NCBI GenBank assembly: GCA_022497155.1
Contig: MU385710.1
Coordinates: 1,612,001-1,676,000, forward strand
Length of the DNA stretch: 64,000 bases
Origin: Whalleya microplaca
Lineage: Eukaryota > Ascomycota > Sordariomycetes > Xylariales > Xylariaceae
Reading direction: 5' to 3'
A program made the position numbers and the translations under genes. Of the stretch, positions 1 to 13,068 are shown one piece after another. How positions within the stretch are numbered: position 1 is the first letter of the stretch; every line of letters starts with the position of its first letter. The notes beneath the pieces are model-generated. The model was given only the letters and a program-made list of their open reading frames with translations, was not told the origin of the DNA and ran no database searches.

Positions 1-2
1 CG

Positions 3-23
3 CATACATACATACATACATAC
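3..23. repeat. (CATA)n microsatellite
   Basis: About five uninterrupted CATA units at the window edge; it may continue to the left. Confidence 0.9.
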
Positions 24-831
24 AAAACGTCAGCAACAATACCCAACCTTAGGTAATAGCAGCAGCAGCAGGTTCAACCGCCACCGCCGCTGCCATCCCA
101 ATCGCCTTCGATCGACACAGACCAAAATACGCACACGTCAAATCTTCCAAAACTCCCTACCACTCCCAACTCCCACTAACAGAAAGGGGACGAGGGCCTG
201 TTGAAGTGGTGATATATCCCACTACTGCAGCAAAGCGAACAAACAAGCAAACAAACAAAAGCGGAAGCCCCTTTTTTGTAGGTAGGTATTTGAACAATAT
301 AAAATTTGAAGAACGCCTTGCCCTATTAACATAAGGTAGGACTAGGTATAGAAGATAGATAGGTAGGTTAGGTCAGGTTAGGTATGGGGGGCGCCAATCA
401 TAGGGGGGGCTTCCTTCCTCCCTTCCTCCCTTTCTTCCTTCTCTCCAAAAGGGGAGGAGGCTAGGCTGCGCGTATCAGATAGGTAGATAGATAGCCAATA
501 ACAGCAACAAAAACGCGAGTTCAAAACAAAATTTGGGCATTACAAAAACATGTAGTGTAGTGTAGTAGTAGCAGTAGTAGTCAACAAGCGACTTCACAAA
601 AAACTAGCCTTGATGAGAGGGAAGGGGGTATCCATATGTAGAAGGGGGTGTGGTGTGGGTTGGTTGTTGCGCGCGTTCTCGTTCTCTCCTTTTTTGTTCT
701 CTCTTGCTTTTTTGTTCGCCCATCAGATCAGAACCCGGTCATCAGCCCAAGAAAAAAAACCAAAATATAGTGGTTTTTGTTTTCCTTCCTGGGAACTCGT
801 AAATCCATCAAACTGAAAACATTTTCCCCCT

Positions 832-883
832 GTCCATCCATCCACCCGTCCATCCATCCAACCATCCACACACACACACACAC
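832..883. repeat. (CCAT)n then (CA)n microsatellite
   Basis: Imperfect CCAT/CCAC units run into an uninterrupted CA tract at about 867-882. Non-coding spacer. Confidence 0.9.
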
Positions 884-1134
884 CAAAGTCGCCTAATCGC
901 CTATCAATTTTCCCTCCTCGTAAATTATAAAAAAAACGACTATAAATTCGAAACGCTGACCCATCCCAAGAAGGTTCCCAAAGGTAGACAAGAGATAACA
1001 TTAACTCTAGTCAAGAACGCTTTTTAGTCAACCCCTCCTCCTCCTCGGAAGTGGACTGCCCCCCGATTACTCCGGAAGGGTAATCACATCTCAGCTGAAA
1101 AGAACCATGCGTTTAGGAAATTTCTCTCTTCCTC

Positions 1135-3938
1135 CTAGGAGTCTGAGGGCTTCTCAATATGCGTCGTTTGCGTTGGCGGCGGCGAAATAGGTAATGGGAC
1201 GTCTTGTGGCGCTGGTGGCGTAGTTGACTTGGGAATTGGCGCTGGTGGTTGAGACTGAACTGGGGCCGTTGTTGGACCTTGCTTTTCATCTATACTCCTT
1301 TGCAGTTCCAGGGTCTGCGGTGCTGGGGGTAGAAACCCCTTTAGATGATCCCCAGGCGGAGACTTCGTGCGCTTGATCTCTGCGTTTTCCTTGGCCTCTC
1401 GGTATTTGTTCTTAATCCATCCAATGGGGCCTTTCGAGTCGTCCTTTTCTTTGCTTCCAGCCTCGCTCTCTGCAAGTGTTGCTGCCACATCTGACGACTC
1501 TCCAGTCCAACTCTTCCGCGGCCTCTGGCCACTCCCAACAGAGGATGTGCTTGTTTCAGCATGGCTATTTACCCCCAGGTTCTGTGTGGTTCCACTAGAC
1601 ATGTCTTCCTTCCGCCGTGATATGCGCCACCGACGCTTCTTATCCTTATCGGCAGTATCTACTGATGGAGCCTGCGCACGCTCATCTGCCTGGTCCATGT
1701 CGGATCCGTCGTTGTAGGATGAGTGAAGAGACGTTGACGGCGAAGTCTTTGGTTTTAATACCTGGTTCTCGGGCTCGGCCTGGAGAGTACTCGCAGATGG
1801 CACTTGGGATGCTCTAGGGGTGGGCTCCGACGGAGTCTCAGCAGAGGCGCCATTCTCTAGAGCGATCGGCTCTGGAAAAGAAGCCAGAGGCTTTGGTTCT
1901 AAAGGGCTCGGAGAGTCGATAGCTGGAGTACCCGCACCAGAATGCGGCAACGAGGCCGTCGAGCTTTGTGCACTTGGATTAGTACTACTTGGCAACCGCT
2001 TCTTACGCAGCTTATTTGGTTGTCGCTTTTCGCCGTCCGAGTTTGGTGATCGTTGGAATAGACTCTGAATCTGAAGGTTCCTTTCCTTCGAAGGTGTTAC
2101 AACTTCGGTAGGAGGCCCCAGCAGCCTTTCCTGGCTCCTGCCTGCGACGTGAGGCCCAGGTAGCAAGGAAGAGCCAGCTGCCATCGGAGTAAGACTCGAT
2201 GGCGCTGGAGAGGGCGCAGCAGAAGCATGAGTTTCTTCGGCCACCGTTGGAGGCGCAATCACAGCAGATCCCACAGGCGAAGGCGAAGCCGGGGCGACCG
2301 CCACGGCTGGGGAATGCTGTCGAGATGGGAACCTACCCGAGGGGACGTGAGGTGACTTTTTGGATGGCACTGTGTTACTTCTAGCTAGCCCACCGGTTGG
2401 CGTCGTTGCGAGAGAAGGGCTGTTCGGTGTGGAAGTGCCAGAGTGCCGCGAATGTCGGGATGATGTCGAGCGATTTCTTCGGATCTTGCCATCTCTGCTA
2501 ACACTTTCGGCGCCGGCACTTGCATTCGACGCAGACCGTACCACGCCGTTGCCGCGACTCGGAGTCGCGGGCGTTACGATGGTCGGTGTCCCCTTTTCGA
2601 TTTCTTCTTTCGTTTTCTCATCTGTTCCTGTGCCCTGCATGCCGATCAAGAAGTGATCCTGATTATTGATTAGGAATATTATAACACATTGGTTCAATCG
2701 GTACTCCTCGGGCGCCATAGCGTGCTGTGGGTGTGAGAGCATCCCCGGCTGAAAGATAGCAGCCAAGTTCTGAGCGGTCATTCGGTTTTCGTCGGCCTTT
2801 GCGGAAAAGACCGCAAGTAGGTCTAGAATGTACAGAAGTAGTTGTCGATTAAGCGGAGGGAGTTCCTTGATTAGCTGTTGATACTTCTTGATGGCTTCGG
2901 CCTCGTTGAAATTCTCGACAAGCTGAGTTCCCTCGGTATCGCCAACAGCCTGCTTCGTGTGTCCTCGCAGGGGATCTCGAAACTGCTCATACAGATCAAG
3001 AGGGACGACGGGTTCAGGCAGGTCGTTCAAGTACCGTCGGAGAACATTAGCAGCATCGTGAACCGTATATCCATCCCACACCAGGCCTTTACCATATCGA
3101 TCTGGCGAGTCAAATTGCATCTTGAGTTCTTTTATGCGCTTCTCGGAACCGCTGAGGCGAAAAATGCCCTCGATGCTAGTAGCTATGCGATTGTTAGCCC
3201 GGGGGAAGCCCAGGTGCCGCAAGGCTTTTGTATCACTCACCTTTCTCCTTCAGAAACACGCCACATTTTGCTACCACGATCGGCACATATCCGTATATAT
3301 AGCTCTTTCCATTCTCATCAACTAGAGAGATAGCGACGTTCGCATAGGTAATGCTTTGTCGTAGAGGAACACCGAAGATGCCCCGGGGCCGCGGCTCTGT
3401 TTCCATGCGAATGTCAGCGGTCTTCTTTTGTCTGAACATCTTTGAACCCTCCGATGTAAATTCCGTGCCATCGCAATGCTACAGCTTGCCGAATAGGAGG
3501 ATGTTGGAACGTGGGACCAGCAGCCACGCCATGTTTGCCTGTGTGCGAGGATTCCTATTCTTATAGCAAACATGGGGAGGTTACATATCATCCGGTCACC
3601 AGTCGCATTGGCCAATAGATGGGATAAAACGACGGGCGACTTCGAACAAAGAGTACACGGAGCCGTGGCTGATGAAGAGGTGGGACAGGGATACAATGAC
3701 GTGTCGGGGCCTTACCTTGGGTGTCCTGGTGCTTTGATTGATTCTGGAACCTCTTCCACCACGACTTCAGGTCTCGCTTGCTAGGCGGTGAGGTAGCATT
3801 GGGAACGGGCTGGGGGAGCTGCTGCGGCGGACTCATGGGCGGCTGTTGCTGCTGCTGCTGCTGTTGATGCTGGTGATGCTGGTGATGCTGCTGTTGGAGT
3901 TGGTTCAGGGGCTTCGACGGGGTGCCGGCGGACGTCAT
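1135..3938 (-). CDS. Rho GTPase-activating protein, Sac7 type
   Basis: Predicted 808-aa RhoGAP that would switch Rho-type GTPases off in cell-wall and actin signalling. Three exons on the minus strand: 3938-3716, 3396-3241 and 3182-1135. Donors are GTAAGG and GTGAGT and branch points CTGAC and CTAAC; phases agree. ATG 3938 is the first ATG of its frame. Residues 1-74 are a glutamine/histidine/proline-rich leader ending in a KSWWKRF patch. The RhoGAP domain covers about 80-280: it opens with GIFGVPL, carries the arginine finger R135 in EGIFRLSGS, and has VHDAANVLRRYLNDLPEP. The rest (about 300-808) is Ser/Pro/Thr-rich and probably disordered, with basic patches such as KKRRWRISRR. The first intron is 319 nt, long for this window. 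The Sac7-like subgroup is inferred from memory of the domain's sequence; the RhoGAP assignment is firm. Confidence 0.9.
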
Positions 3939-4390
3939 GGTGTTGATGACGCGCGGGCGGGCAACGACGGCCGCGACGGTGGAAGAGGGCGGGAAATGCG
4001 TCGTGACGGAGGGAAGCGCGCGACCGTCTATCTCTCCGGGCGATGACGTCTCCCTACGGAGGGATTGAGGGGAGAAGTAGACGAGGACTGTCGGGTCGCC
4101 GTTTTGAAGAAGTAATGCGTGATGCGTAGGGCGGATGCGTGCGTGTGAGAGAGTTGCAGGCAGGCAGGGCAAAAATGGCTTGAATCCTGGGATGGTCAAT
4201 GGGCCTAGGTTAGTCTATCTGGGATAGGCTGGCTGGCTGGCTGTAACGAATGAGGCGTCGATTATATGTATTGATAGTCTTAGACCTTGGAACTTCGGGG
4301 GGGTCAAAAGGCGACGCGATCTCGTGTGAAAAAGTAGGTATTAGGTTGAGCCTTGGGAGAGTGAGAGCGGGAAGCTGTGAGAGTGTGTGT

Positions 4391-4422
4391 CCCTCAGTTC
4401 AGTCCCTCAGTTCAGTCCCTCA
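4391..4422. repeat. 13-bp tandem repeat, 2.5 copies
   Basis: Unit CCCTCAGTTCAGT at 4391-4403 and 4404-4416 plus a partial copy, upstream of the RhoGAP start. Confidence 0.9.
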
Positions 4423-4497
4423 TTGAGGTTAGGTAGTCTCTTAATGGATTGATTGATCAGTGAGTGTGAGTCCCTGGGAATGGGTTAATGGGCTATT

Positions 4498-4546
4498 ATG
4501 GGCTGCTGCTATGGGCTGCTATGGGCTGCTATGGGCTGCTATGGGC
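4498..4546. repeat. 10-bp tandem repeat ATGGGCTGCT
   Basis: Four to five copies of ATGGGCTGCT, the first with an extra GCT. In the likely upstream region of the RhoGAP gene; on its sense strand the unit reads AGCAGCCCAT. Confidence 0.9.
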
Positions 4547-5664
4547 CAAGCGAACAGTGAGTGAGACCTACCTAAGGTTAGTGCAAAAAGAGGCGTGTCT
4601 CTAGTAGCTAGCCTGTAACCTTCATCAGGGCTATCACTGAGGTCCATGTGAACATGTATGTACGGATGTATGCTTGCGCTTGTGGCTGGTGCGTGTACTT
4701 GCAGTATGGTGTATGTGGATATCAGGTTTTACTGTGGCTGGTTATGCTTCAACAAGACACAATTTCCTCGGATTTACTACTATCAGCCTCAGTTCATCAG
4801 GGCAGTCAGTCAAACACCAAATTAATCTGTACTATGTAAACGTTAACGGCTCCAACGCCTTTCCTTTCCCGTTCCAGCAATTATTATAATCCTCATCTTC
4901 TATGGGTGAGCAACGGCAGCGGCTGCGTAAGTGAATCCGCAGCACGCACCAATCAACTATCCATTCCATCCTACATGACGACTTATGTGTCTGTGGCCAA
5001 CTTGTTTTCTTACTTGACAATGGCATTGATTGCCATGCTTTCGGTGCGTCGAAGGCTACTAAACGCACCGTTGCATCGCTATAAGGTTCTGCCAATCTCA
5101 AAGTTGTTTCTATTTATACACGTACCTCCCGCTTCTCCCACATTGGATTGGGGACAGGGTTAAACTCTCACATCTCGTATTTATGGAATCGGCAAAGAAG
5201 AGAATAGACTCATAAAAAAAGACCTAGGTACCAAGGTTAAGAGATCTCCCCAGCCCAGCCCAGCCCTAGCTACTGCGTACACATCGTAGGCACCTGACAT
5301 TGCTACCTGCTTATTCGAGTATAATGCGCCTAGGTATAAGTCGGGCGGTATTGGTGTTAGTACGCTTAGGGGACTATGCTAAGCCTTATTCCCCTGGACT
5401 GCCGCAAAAACGCTGGTTTTTTCGCTGCCCATGTGGTTTGGCTAGTATACATACCTTTAGTACCGGATCTCAGGCCCAGAACGCCTAAACCGAACCAACT
5501 TCTAGATTTTCCGGGCATTTCTCGTATCTGTTGTCTGACAAGGCTGACCGTTGTGTCTGGAACATATGTCCAAACCTGCATTTGGCAATGCTTCATTCCT
5601 GCTGCCCCACGAAGCTGTCTGTTTCAGGTTGCCCAGTAGTTCTAAAGTTCCCTACCTATATGTC

Positions 5665-5729
5665 ATCTCTCTCTCTCTCTCTCCAGCCCAGCCGGTGTAA
5701 GCGCGCCACACACATACACACACACACAC
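5665..5729. repeat. (CT)n and (CA)n microsatellites
   Basis: A CT run at about 5665-5683 and a CA run at about 5706-5729, separated by a short unique segment. Confidence 0.85.
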
Positions 5730-8700
5730 CCCTCCCCCCAATAATACACCATGAGGTAACCCGGCAGCCTAGATACACAGATCCGCTGCCACTTTGCCAC
5801 TGACACTCGCGTGGTTTATTACGGCGTAGCATGTATGGATTCACCACGGGTACAATGTATAATATGCCGCGGCTTCGCCTGCCTGCTAGTCCTGTATATG
5901 TACGGATGCCTGTCCGCGTCATATGCAACGCTTTTCCAGGTTTTGGTAGGGTGGCTCAAAGGGGTCAAGGGTCCGCTGAGGGAGAGCCCGCTTTCGCACA
6001 CTACTGCTAGTAGGTTATTATTACTACCTCTACCTATGGGCGCCTCTGGGACCGGGGGGCCGGTCAAGTTGAGGTATGACGTGTGTAAGCTTGCTTGCAC
6101 GCTTTTTGACGTCTAACAGCAGCAGAAAGACAGCAGCCCGCAGCAGCAGCTCTTTCAGCCAGCCATCTGCCATCTCGAGAGCAGAGCTCCGAGATCTTCC
6201 ATTCTGCTATATCTTGGATCATGTTGGTTTGTTCCTGGATCCACATACATGGGCATTGGGAATCTTTTCCCGTCAATTATCTACACCCAGGCTGTCATAT
6301 TTGGCTGCTTTCTCGGCAGCCCAGGGGTGTCCGCGGCACGTTGGCGTCACAGCGGAGTCCCCTTCAATGCCGCCCTTTCAGCCACTCGACTATTCTTCAG
6401 AGGCCATCGCGGTGCTGGGCGAGCGACCTTGGTACATGGCACATGGGGAGGGGAGCTTCAACTCCCATGACTGAAATGTGGCGAACGGCACACCTTTGCA
6501 GCTTTGGCGCCTCTCTCCCCTGGCCCCCTCCCGCTGATCATACAAATACATCAGTAAATGATCGTCGTGGCTTGTCTGCTTGTGCCTGATCTTTTGCCGT
6601 TGCCCGTTGATTTTCCGATTTCGATTCCTAATTTTAGTTAGCTGCCCTCACTGCTGCTAGCTGCTGCTGCTGCTGCTGCTGGGCAGAATAGCGTCAGAAA
6701 ACACCCACACAGCTACATCAATATAGCACTTCACAACCTTGCCTTCTAATCAACACAACTACCTTGCATCAAGACTTAAAAATTCAAAAAAATCATTATA
6801 CGATATTTTATTCAAATCAGAGCTAGCTTGTCACTTTTATATAATTTTATAGTGCGATTGTGGGTGTTTGGTTGTATGATTTATTAGATAGGTTCCTAGG
6901 TGGCTTGTCTCCCGAGTGTGCGTTTTTATTGACGCCATTCTGCTGGGCTGCTGACTTGCCCGTAAAGAAGTAAGAAGCTCATCACGTTACCCGTTCACCA
7001 CCCGGCATGTGAAGATTATATTACGTATGTGTAGCGATTTGTACGAACATGGCGGATGGGGTCACGACGTCAAAGTTGCAGCTCTTGCGATCCCGATTTC
7101 GTCAACACCCACTCCGGGAGCTTGGGCCGAGCTCGTCATAGCTTACCCTACGATCTGTCTCTTTAGGCCCCCCCCCCGGGGTTGCTTGGTTAGTTTAGGA
7201 ATTGTAATTACGAACTGAATGAATAGCGAAATAATCGACCTGCCTGTGAGAGATGCAGTGACTCGTTTTACTTAGAAGTATTAGATAAATCAATACAGTA
7301 TATGATCTAGTGTCCAATTGATATCTTTGAAGCGGCTCATACCGATACTCCCAGCTATTCATTCTCTAGACACTGGCTTAGCATCCGATGGCTTGCACTC
7401 ATGATAATAACACGTTCTAGTCACTATTCAACTACCCTAAAGAACCCCAAATTTCACCTTCGCTATCAGGAGTGAAACATGTGTTTCCACTTGGGGAATG
7501 AAAGGCCGTAGACATGCCAATCTGACTAAGACGTAGAAAGCTACACCTCCACTTACACACTCTATATCCCCTCCGCCTAACAGCAGACACTCCTTTTATA
7601 CCGACCATATAGCATATATGATAAATATCACAATCCAGTACATAGTACTTATAGCTTAGATAACAATGAGGCGACATTTCATGTACATAGACTAGCCTAT
7701 ACAATTTCTACTCAACTAACTGCCCCTGATGCAGAAGAGCTACTAAAGCGAAATCCATCAGCGCTATTAGGAATCGAAGCCTCACTTCACTCTAATAGCC
7801 GCACTTGATACAGTAGGAAGCACTTGCCGCTTACTGTTACTGAACTAGTTAGATAGAGCTAAGTCGCCAGTTCGCAAGTTAGCTTCCCCAGATCCTACCT
7901 ATTTAGCCACGAGGCTGAAACCCAACGGCAATCGAGGATCCTTCTCTATATCGGTGTGACAGCCCAGCCCAGTTCAGGAACCCGTCGAGTCAACTAAGCT
8001 CCAAGGTCATACACGTGGAGGGGGGTACCTGAAAGTATGTACCGCCGCAACACGACACGACACAAAGGCTAGACTTCGACGATGCCAACCCATCAAATCA
8101 CCACGGCAAACATCGAGGCACTTTAAACTTCACAAACCACACACGTTACACATGGACCAAACTCGATGATAGCGACTCGTCAGTTTCAGATACACAAGAA
8201 CTACTACTTATCAAAGCATGCTAAGTCTAATGACTAATCCACACTATCAGTTATACAGGGAAGAAGAAACGGTTGTGGTGTTTGTTAGTGGTCGGTGGTT
8301 GGTGGCGGTAGTGGGTTGCGCGAGTAGTAAGTATGTAAAAAGCTCATACAATGAGGCCAGGCCATGGATGGGGGAAGAACGAACACCATGAACCCAAAAC
8401 CCAATGCATTATCGCCCTTGCCATCTTCTGCTGCCCAAATTTCAGCTCTAGGAGAAAAAAAAAACAGAGGAAAATTTCCATGGATCCGGAAGCCCCCCCT
8501 CCCACCTCTTTACCCCCTTTCTGTACACCCGCACCAGGAACAAAAAAATGCAATTGACCCCATCCAGGAGCCTGGACTGACCACAGGAAAGTCCAGGTTC
8601 TTCCAATAAGGGGGTATTTGGTCGTTGCGAAGAAAAAAGTAAAGGTAAGTAAGTGTATAAACATGCCCGGTGAGCGTGGAAGCTCTCCTGAAGGGATCGA

Positions 8701-9370
8701 AAAGAGTCGTGGTAGCAAACCAAAGCCCCGTTACAAAAAAACCCGTTGGTGCCCTGTATTCCCTTTGTCCTGACGCCGGAATTTGCGTTAAGAGGAAAAC
8801 CATGTGTTCCAAACACGCGAACTTACAGAGAGGGTCGATCGACACCCTCGTAACCAATGGGCAATGTGCGCCCCTAAAGAGAAGAGAGCTGAGAATTATT
8901 TAAGGAAAAAGGGACGAACAAGGAACCAGCTTGGCGGCGGTCGAAGAAAATATCGAATGCTTTATGAATGAAACAACACCCATGAAATGAAGAGCCGCCG
9001 CCCAAAACGCCAGATATGAGTCCCTCGTGAGAAAAATGGAGTGAGACCAGCCGTTTTGCCAAATTTTTTTGGCGTGAAGACCAGACCCGATCCGAAATTA
9101 TGAAGGCCGCGGGGCGAAAAATAACTGTAGTGCAATCTTTTACGTGTCGTCATACGTCGTGAAAAAATGAAGTCCTCATTTCTAAGAGGCACTTATAGGA
9201 ACGCTTCGCGGTGTGACATCGCCGCTGCGTTTTCTGGGTAGAGTTTGTTGTTGCGCCTTGGAGGCATTCGCGATCATTTGCCTCTTTTTCCGAAGGGCGT
9301 TGAGTCTGCCACTGATCATATGAATCACTATTTTCAGATTAGTCGCCCGTCTCCACTAAGCTAACGGGGC

Positions 9371-12363
9371 TCACATACTCTTATGGACAGCTTGTTGATC
9401 ATCCGAATTCATCTCCGATGCACCTTCACGAATAAGATCCTGCTCTGCCTTTGAGGTTCCGGAAAGTCTGCGCTTCGAGATATCTTCGTCGTTGTCTAAG
9501 ACTGCCTCGAGCATACTGATCGCTGTTGAATATGAAATCTCACATCCCTCCAAATCTTCGTTAGCGATCTCATTGATGGCAGCTGTGCGGCTCATTTCGA
9601 GGGCCCTCTCGTACATCAGCTTCTCGGCGCTGAGACCGGTTGTCAGCACGATGCCCTCGGTACTAGAAGCACCGGCCGCAGCAGTCTCTAGCTGGTTGTT
9701 GCGAGGATGACTTGAGTGATCATCGGGAAGCTGCTTTTGTGCGTCAACCAGTCTGAGCCGTACTACCTCGGCCTTCTCTAACGTCTCGTTGAACCGTTTG
9801 CGTACCCATTGTACGGCAGAGTTAACTCTTGTCACGAGATTTTGGGCGCTGAAGGCGTCACGGTTAATGACATTTTGCGCCGAAGTAGACTCAATGCGGT
9901 TCCTGCGTGTCCACCATATGTTGGCGATGTCCATAGACTTGGCGAGAAGCGAAAGGGCCTTCACATAAAGAACAAGGGCTTCCTCCGAGAGCACTACAAC
10001 AGCCTCTACGGTAAGTCCATCATCCTCGTCCACTGACATCTTGTCAGCAGGTGCTCCACCAAGACCACGATCCATGGACGGCGCCAATGGCACTAATTGT
10101 TTGTATTTGACCTCGGCGAAGCTCCATACCACATCACTTCGTGTGGCGAAGTCCTCAATACATTGGGCTACTCGTCCGTCTTCATCGACTGGTCCACTTT
10201 GGCGCCCGTCTGTAATGAGGCCAGCAGGAGCAGCTGGTGTAGGATATGCCGGGAACGCATTATAAGGGTGCGGAGGTGATGCACCTTTACCAAGTAAATG
10301 CGTCGGATACTTGAAACCGAAGATTCGCAGACTGGCATCAGAAATCGCATTGTAGATAGCTGATGTCGCAGAGCTAGGACTACCGGAGAAGTTCTTATCG
10401 TATGAGCCTCGGCGATAGTGTTCAGGGCGCTGCCTGCCCTGGGCAATCTGAAGCGCATTAGACGGTTGGGCGGGGATTGCACCCGTCGTCGACGTTGGGC
10501 AGCCTACCGAGGTATTACGACGAGCGATTTGCCCGGACCTAGGGGACATTGCTCCCTTAGCAGCCAGCTCATCTGCAAAAGCATTTACCTCCACGTGCTT
10601 CTTCTCTACTACAACGTAATCTCTCTCGAAGGCGATGTCCTGAGCAACTCTCTCCCGATCATCAACGGCTGGGCGTTCTGATCTGCCTTTGCCCTTGCTG
10701 GTATCTTCATGTAGATACGATGCAGGGGGAGATTGACCATCGCGGGCATACTTGTTAGCTGAAGCATTGGATAGCCCACCTCTACGTCGTTCTTCAATGA
10801 GACCCGCTCGGGTGGGTGCTGATGTAGACGACACTGGTTGGGGCCTCTGAATTCCTAGGCCTGGGGCAATCTCATCACGGGGAAACCGTGCAACACGCGA
10901 AACACCTTGCCCTTGCAATTCCTCGGAATTGTATTCGACTGGAGAAGCAGCCAAGGGCGAAGATTTTGATGGCTTCTCGCGGGGCGACGACGGTCGGCTA
11001 ACATCTGGACGTCCCGTGTCTGGATCTGTACCATAGCGACGATGGGACGATAAACGGCGCGTAATTAGGGGAGGTTCATCTGTCCTGGCGGTAGCACGGA
11101 CTTCCTTTGATGGCCTTCGTCGGATCTTGGGCAGATCGTCTTCGACCAAGCCAGGGATCTCATCGGCGATAACGTGATGGCTGAAGAAATCTTCGAAGCT
11201 TAGCCTTTCGACAGGATTCCGTTTCAGAAGCGCACGGATCAATGCCTTCAGATCTGAGCTGACTTGGCAATCTCTTGAGAATTTGATCTGGGCGTCAGAG
11301 CTTTCAATCTTCCTCAGAAGTTCGACATGATTGCTGGCGCGGAACGGTGGCTTGCCAGATATCATCTCGTACGCGACCGTGCCGACAGACCATAAATCTG
11401 CCTTGGCATCGTACCGCTCGTAACGTAATATCTCTGGTGCCATGTAGAGAGGAGATCCACACAGCGTCTCAGCCAGAGAAGTTGATGGCAAGACACGGGC
11501 AAAGCCGAAGTCTGCAAGCTTCAACATCGGCAGCGATGCAAGCCCAACAGCCGGTATTAACGAATCATGACTAGCGCTGAGGATTGGGCGGCTCTGCTTA
11601 TTCGATTCTCTAAATTGAAGTGATGGAAGAAGTAGGAGATTCTGTGGCTTGATGTCCCGATGTACGAAGTTGCCTTCCCGTAGAAACTGTAGCGCACTAG
11701 CCAGTTGCTTGAGGAAATGTCGGATGACAACCTCGTTGAGGCCAGCACCAGGAACACTGGGATACTTCCGGGCCATGTCGCACGTAGTAGGATGCGTGAT
11801 CAGCTTTTCTCTCTTCTTAATAAACAAAGACAGATCACCGAGCTCGCAGTATTCCATGATGAGGTTGATGTGGGTCGAGGACTCGATACAGTCATGGAGG
11901 GCAACGATGTGTGGATGCCGGAGGTTCTTGAGAATCTTGATTTCACTGTAGAGGTTCTCTTTCAACTTCTTGTTCAATCGGGCGAGTTCGACGGATTTGA
12001 TGGCCACTGCGGCACTCGAGGTCTACAGAACAGAACAATGTTAGTCATACTACAGCTGCGCAGAGGTAACTTATAATCAAATCGAAGCTTCAAGCCGACT
12101 TGCAAGACGTCAAGTATAGAGATGAAGCTCATTGCAGCTCATTGCAGCTCATTGCAACAGCAATGAAACAAGATTCTATAGTATATGGCACGAGGCGGTA
12201 GTCATTCGGGTGGGTGACTCAGAGCGCTGCGTACCTTGTGCTTGCCCATGTAGACCTGGGCAAAGCTACCTTTGCCTATCTCTGAACCGATGATGAACTG
12301 ACCGATAACATCATCGCCAGCTCTCGCACGACGCGAGGAACCAGAGGATCGTGGATCGGCCAT
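9371..12363 (-). CDS. ATG1: Autophagy-initiating serine/threonine kinase Atg1
   Basis: Predicted 926-aa Atg1/ULK kinase, the catalytic core of the complex that starts autophagosome formation and is restrained by TORC1. Exons 12363-12235 and 12022-9371; the intron is 212 nt with both boundaries in phase 0. Exon 1 is essential: it holds the ATG and the glycine-rich loop ([12 protein letters not shown], residues 29-40). The catalytic lysine is K52 in VAIK, the HRD motif is 164-166 and DFG is 214-216, followed by [11 protein letters not shown]. An insert between HRDIKPQN and DFG is typical of fungal Atg1. The middle region is Ser/Pro/Arg-rich; YVVV at 512-515 matches the Atg8-interacting motif known in yeast Atg1. 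The C-terminal roughly 250 residues look like the helical Atg13-binding (tMIT) region. Length fits filamentous fungal orthologues. The intron carries a 10-bp triplication. Confidence 0.97.
12126..12155. repeat. 10-bp tandem triplication inside the ATG1 intron
   Basis: Three perfect copies of AGCTCATTGC within intron 12023-12234. The position does not disturb the splice sites. Confidence 0.9.
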
Positions 12364-12948
12364 GACTTCCTGTGTGAATTGGCGTATGACAGGAAGCTAG
12401 GTTGTTGCAGCCCGTGGGCTTATAAGGGAAACGGGGATCGATCGAGGGCTCGAGGTATCGTCATGTACACATTCAGGTTGGGGGTTGCAGGGGAATGGGA
12501 TGGTGTTGTCGAGGAGGGAAAAGGGGGTCCGAGATACTCCAGGCAGGAAGAAGTGAAGTCTAGAAGAAAGTAAGCTGGAAGTCGAGCAGGCTCGCGTCTG
12601 AACTTTTTGGTTGGACCTGGAGGTCGAAGTGGATGTGAATGGTGTAGAGGCAGGTATCCGATAGGTCGATGAAAGGGTGGCCTGGGAGCAGTGAATCGAA
12701 GAACTGGAACCTTGGAAAGGCGGGGATCTTGCTGTCTGTGTCACCTCGAGAGACACTGTAACCCAAGCCGCACAGGTACACGACGTATCGAGAGTGTCGA
12801 AGTCGTTGCTGGCGGGTTCCCAACCGTGGTAACGAGCCTGACTGAGCCTAGAGAGGACGGGCGGACGATGGATAGAACAGGAGACAGATAGGCAGGCAGG
12901 CAGGTAGGCGTAGTAGGTATAGTCAAGTAGAGACCATGAACGTACGTA

Positions 12949-13068
12949 GTATGTATGTATGTATGTATGTATCAACGTATAATATGTATGGTATGGTATG
13001 TATGTATGTATGTATGTAAAGTGTCCGGCTGGCTGGCTGGCTGGCTGGCTGTCTGTATGTATGTATGC
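12949..13068. repeat. Compound (GTAT)n/(GGCT)n microsatellite
   Basis: GTAT arrays at about 12949-12972, 12984-13017 and 13053-13067 flank a GGCT array at about 13026-13050. It lies 0.6 kb upstream of the ATG1 start. Confidence 0.9.

Larger units (their letters stand above)
1..1134. other. Gene-free left edge and 3' flank of the RhoGAP gene
   Basis: No coding frame is supported here. It holds simple repeats (CATA, CCAT, CA), purine and pyrimidine runs and AGGTTAGG-like words around 355-390. The last part is presumably the 3' UTR of the minus-strand RhoGAP gene. The short frames present are low complexity and match no family I know. Confidence 0.6.
3939..9370. other. 5.4 kb spacer without a recognisable gene
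   Basis: It lies between the start of the RhoGAP gene and the 3' end of ATG1. The right side of the RhoGAP start is probably its promoter and 5' leader. Open frames are short (up to about 130 codons), overlap on both strands and resemble no family I know. Tandem repeats occur at 4391-4422, 4498-4546 and 5665-5729. Non-coding transcripts cannot be excluded. Confidence 0.55.

Noticed and set aside
12397..12975. 192-codon minus-strand frame upstream of ATG1
   Set aside because: No ATG start, Ser/Thr-rich, built partly from GTAT/GGCA repeats; best explained as ATG1 leader and promoter.
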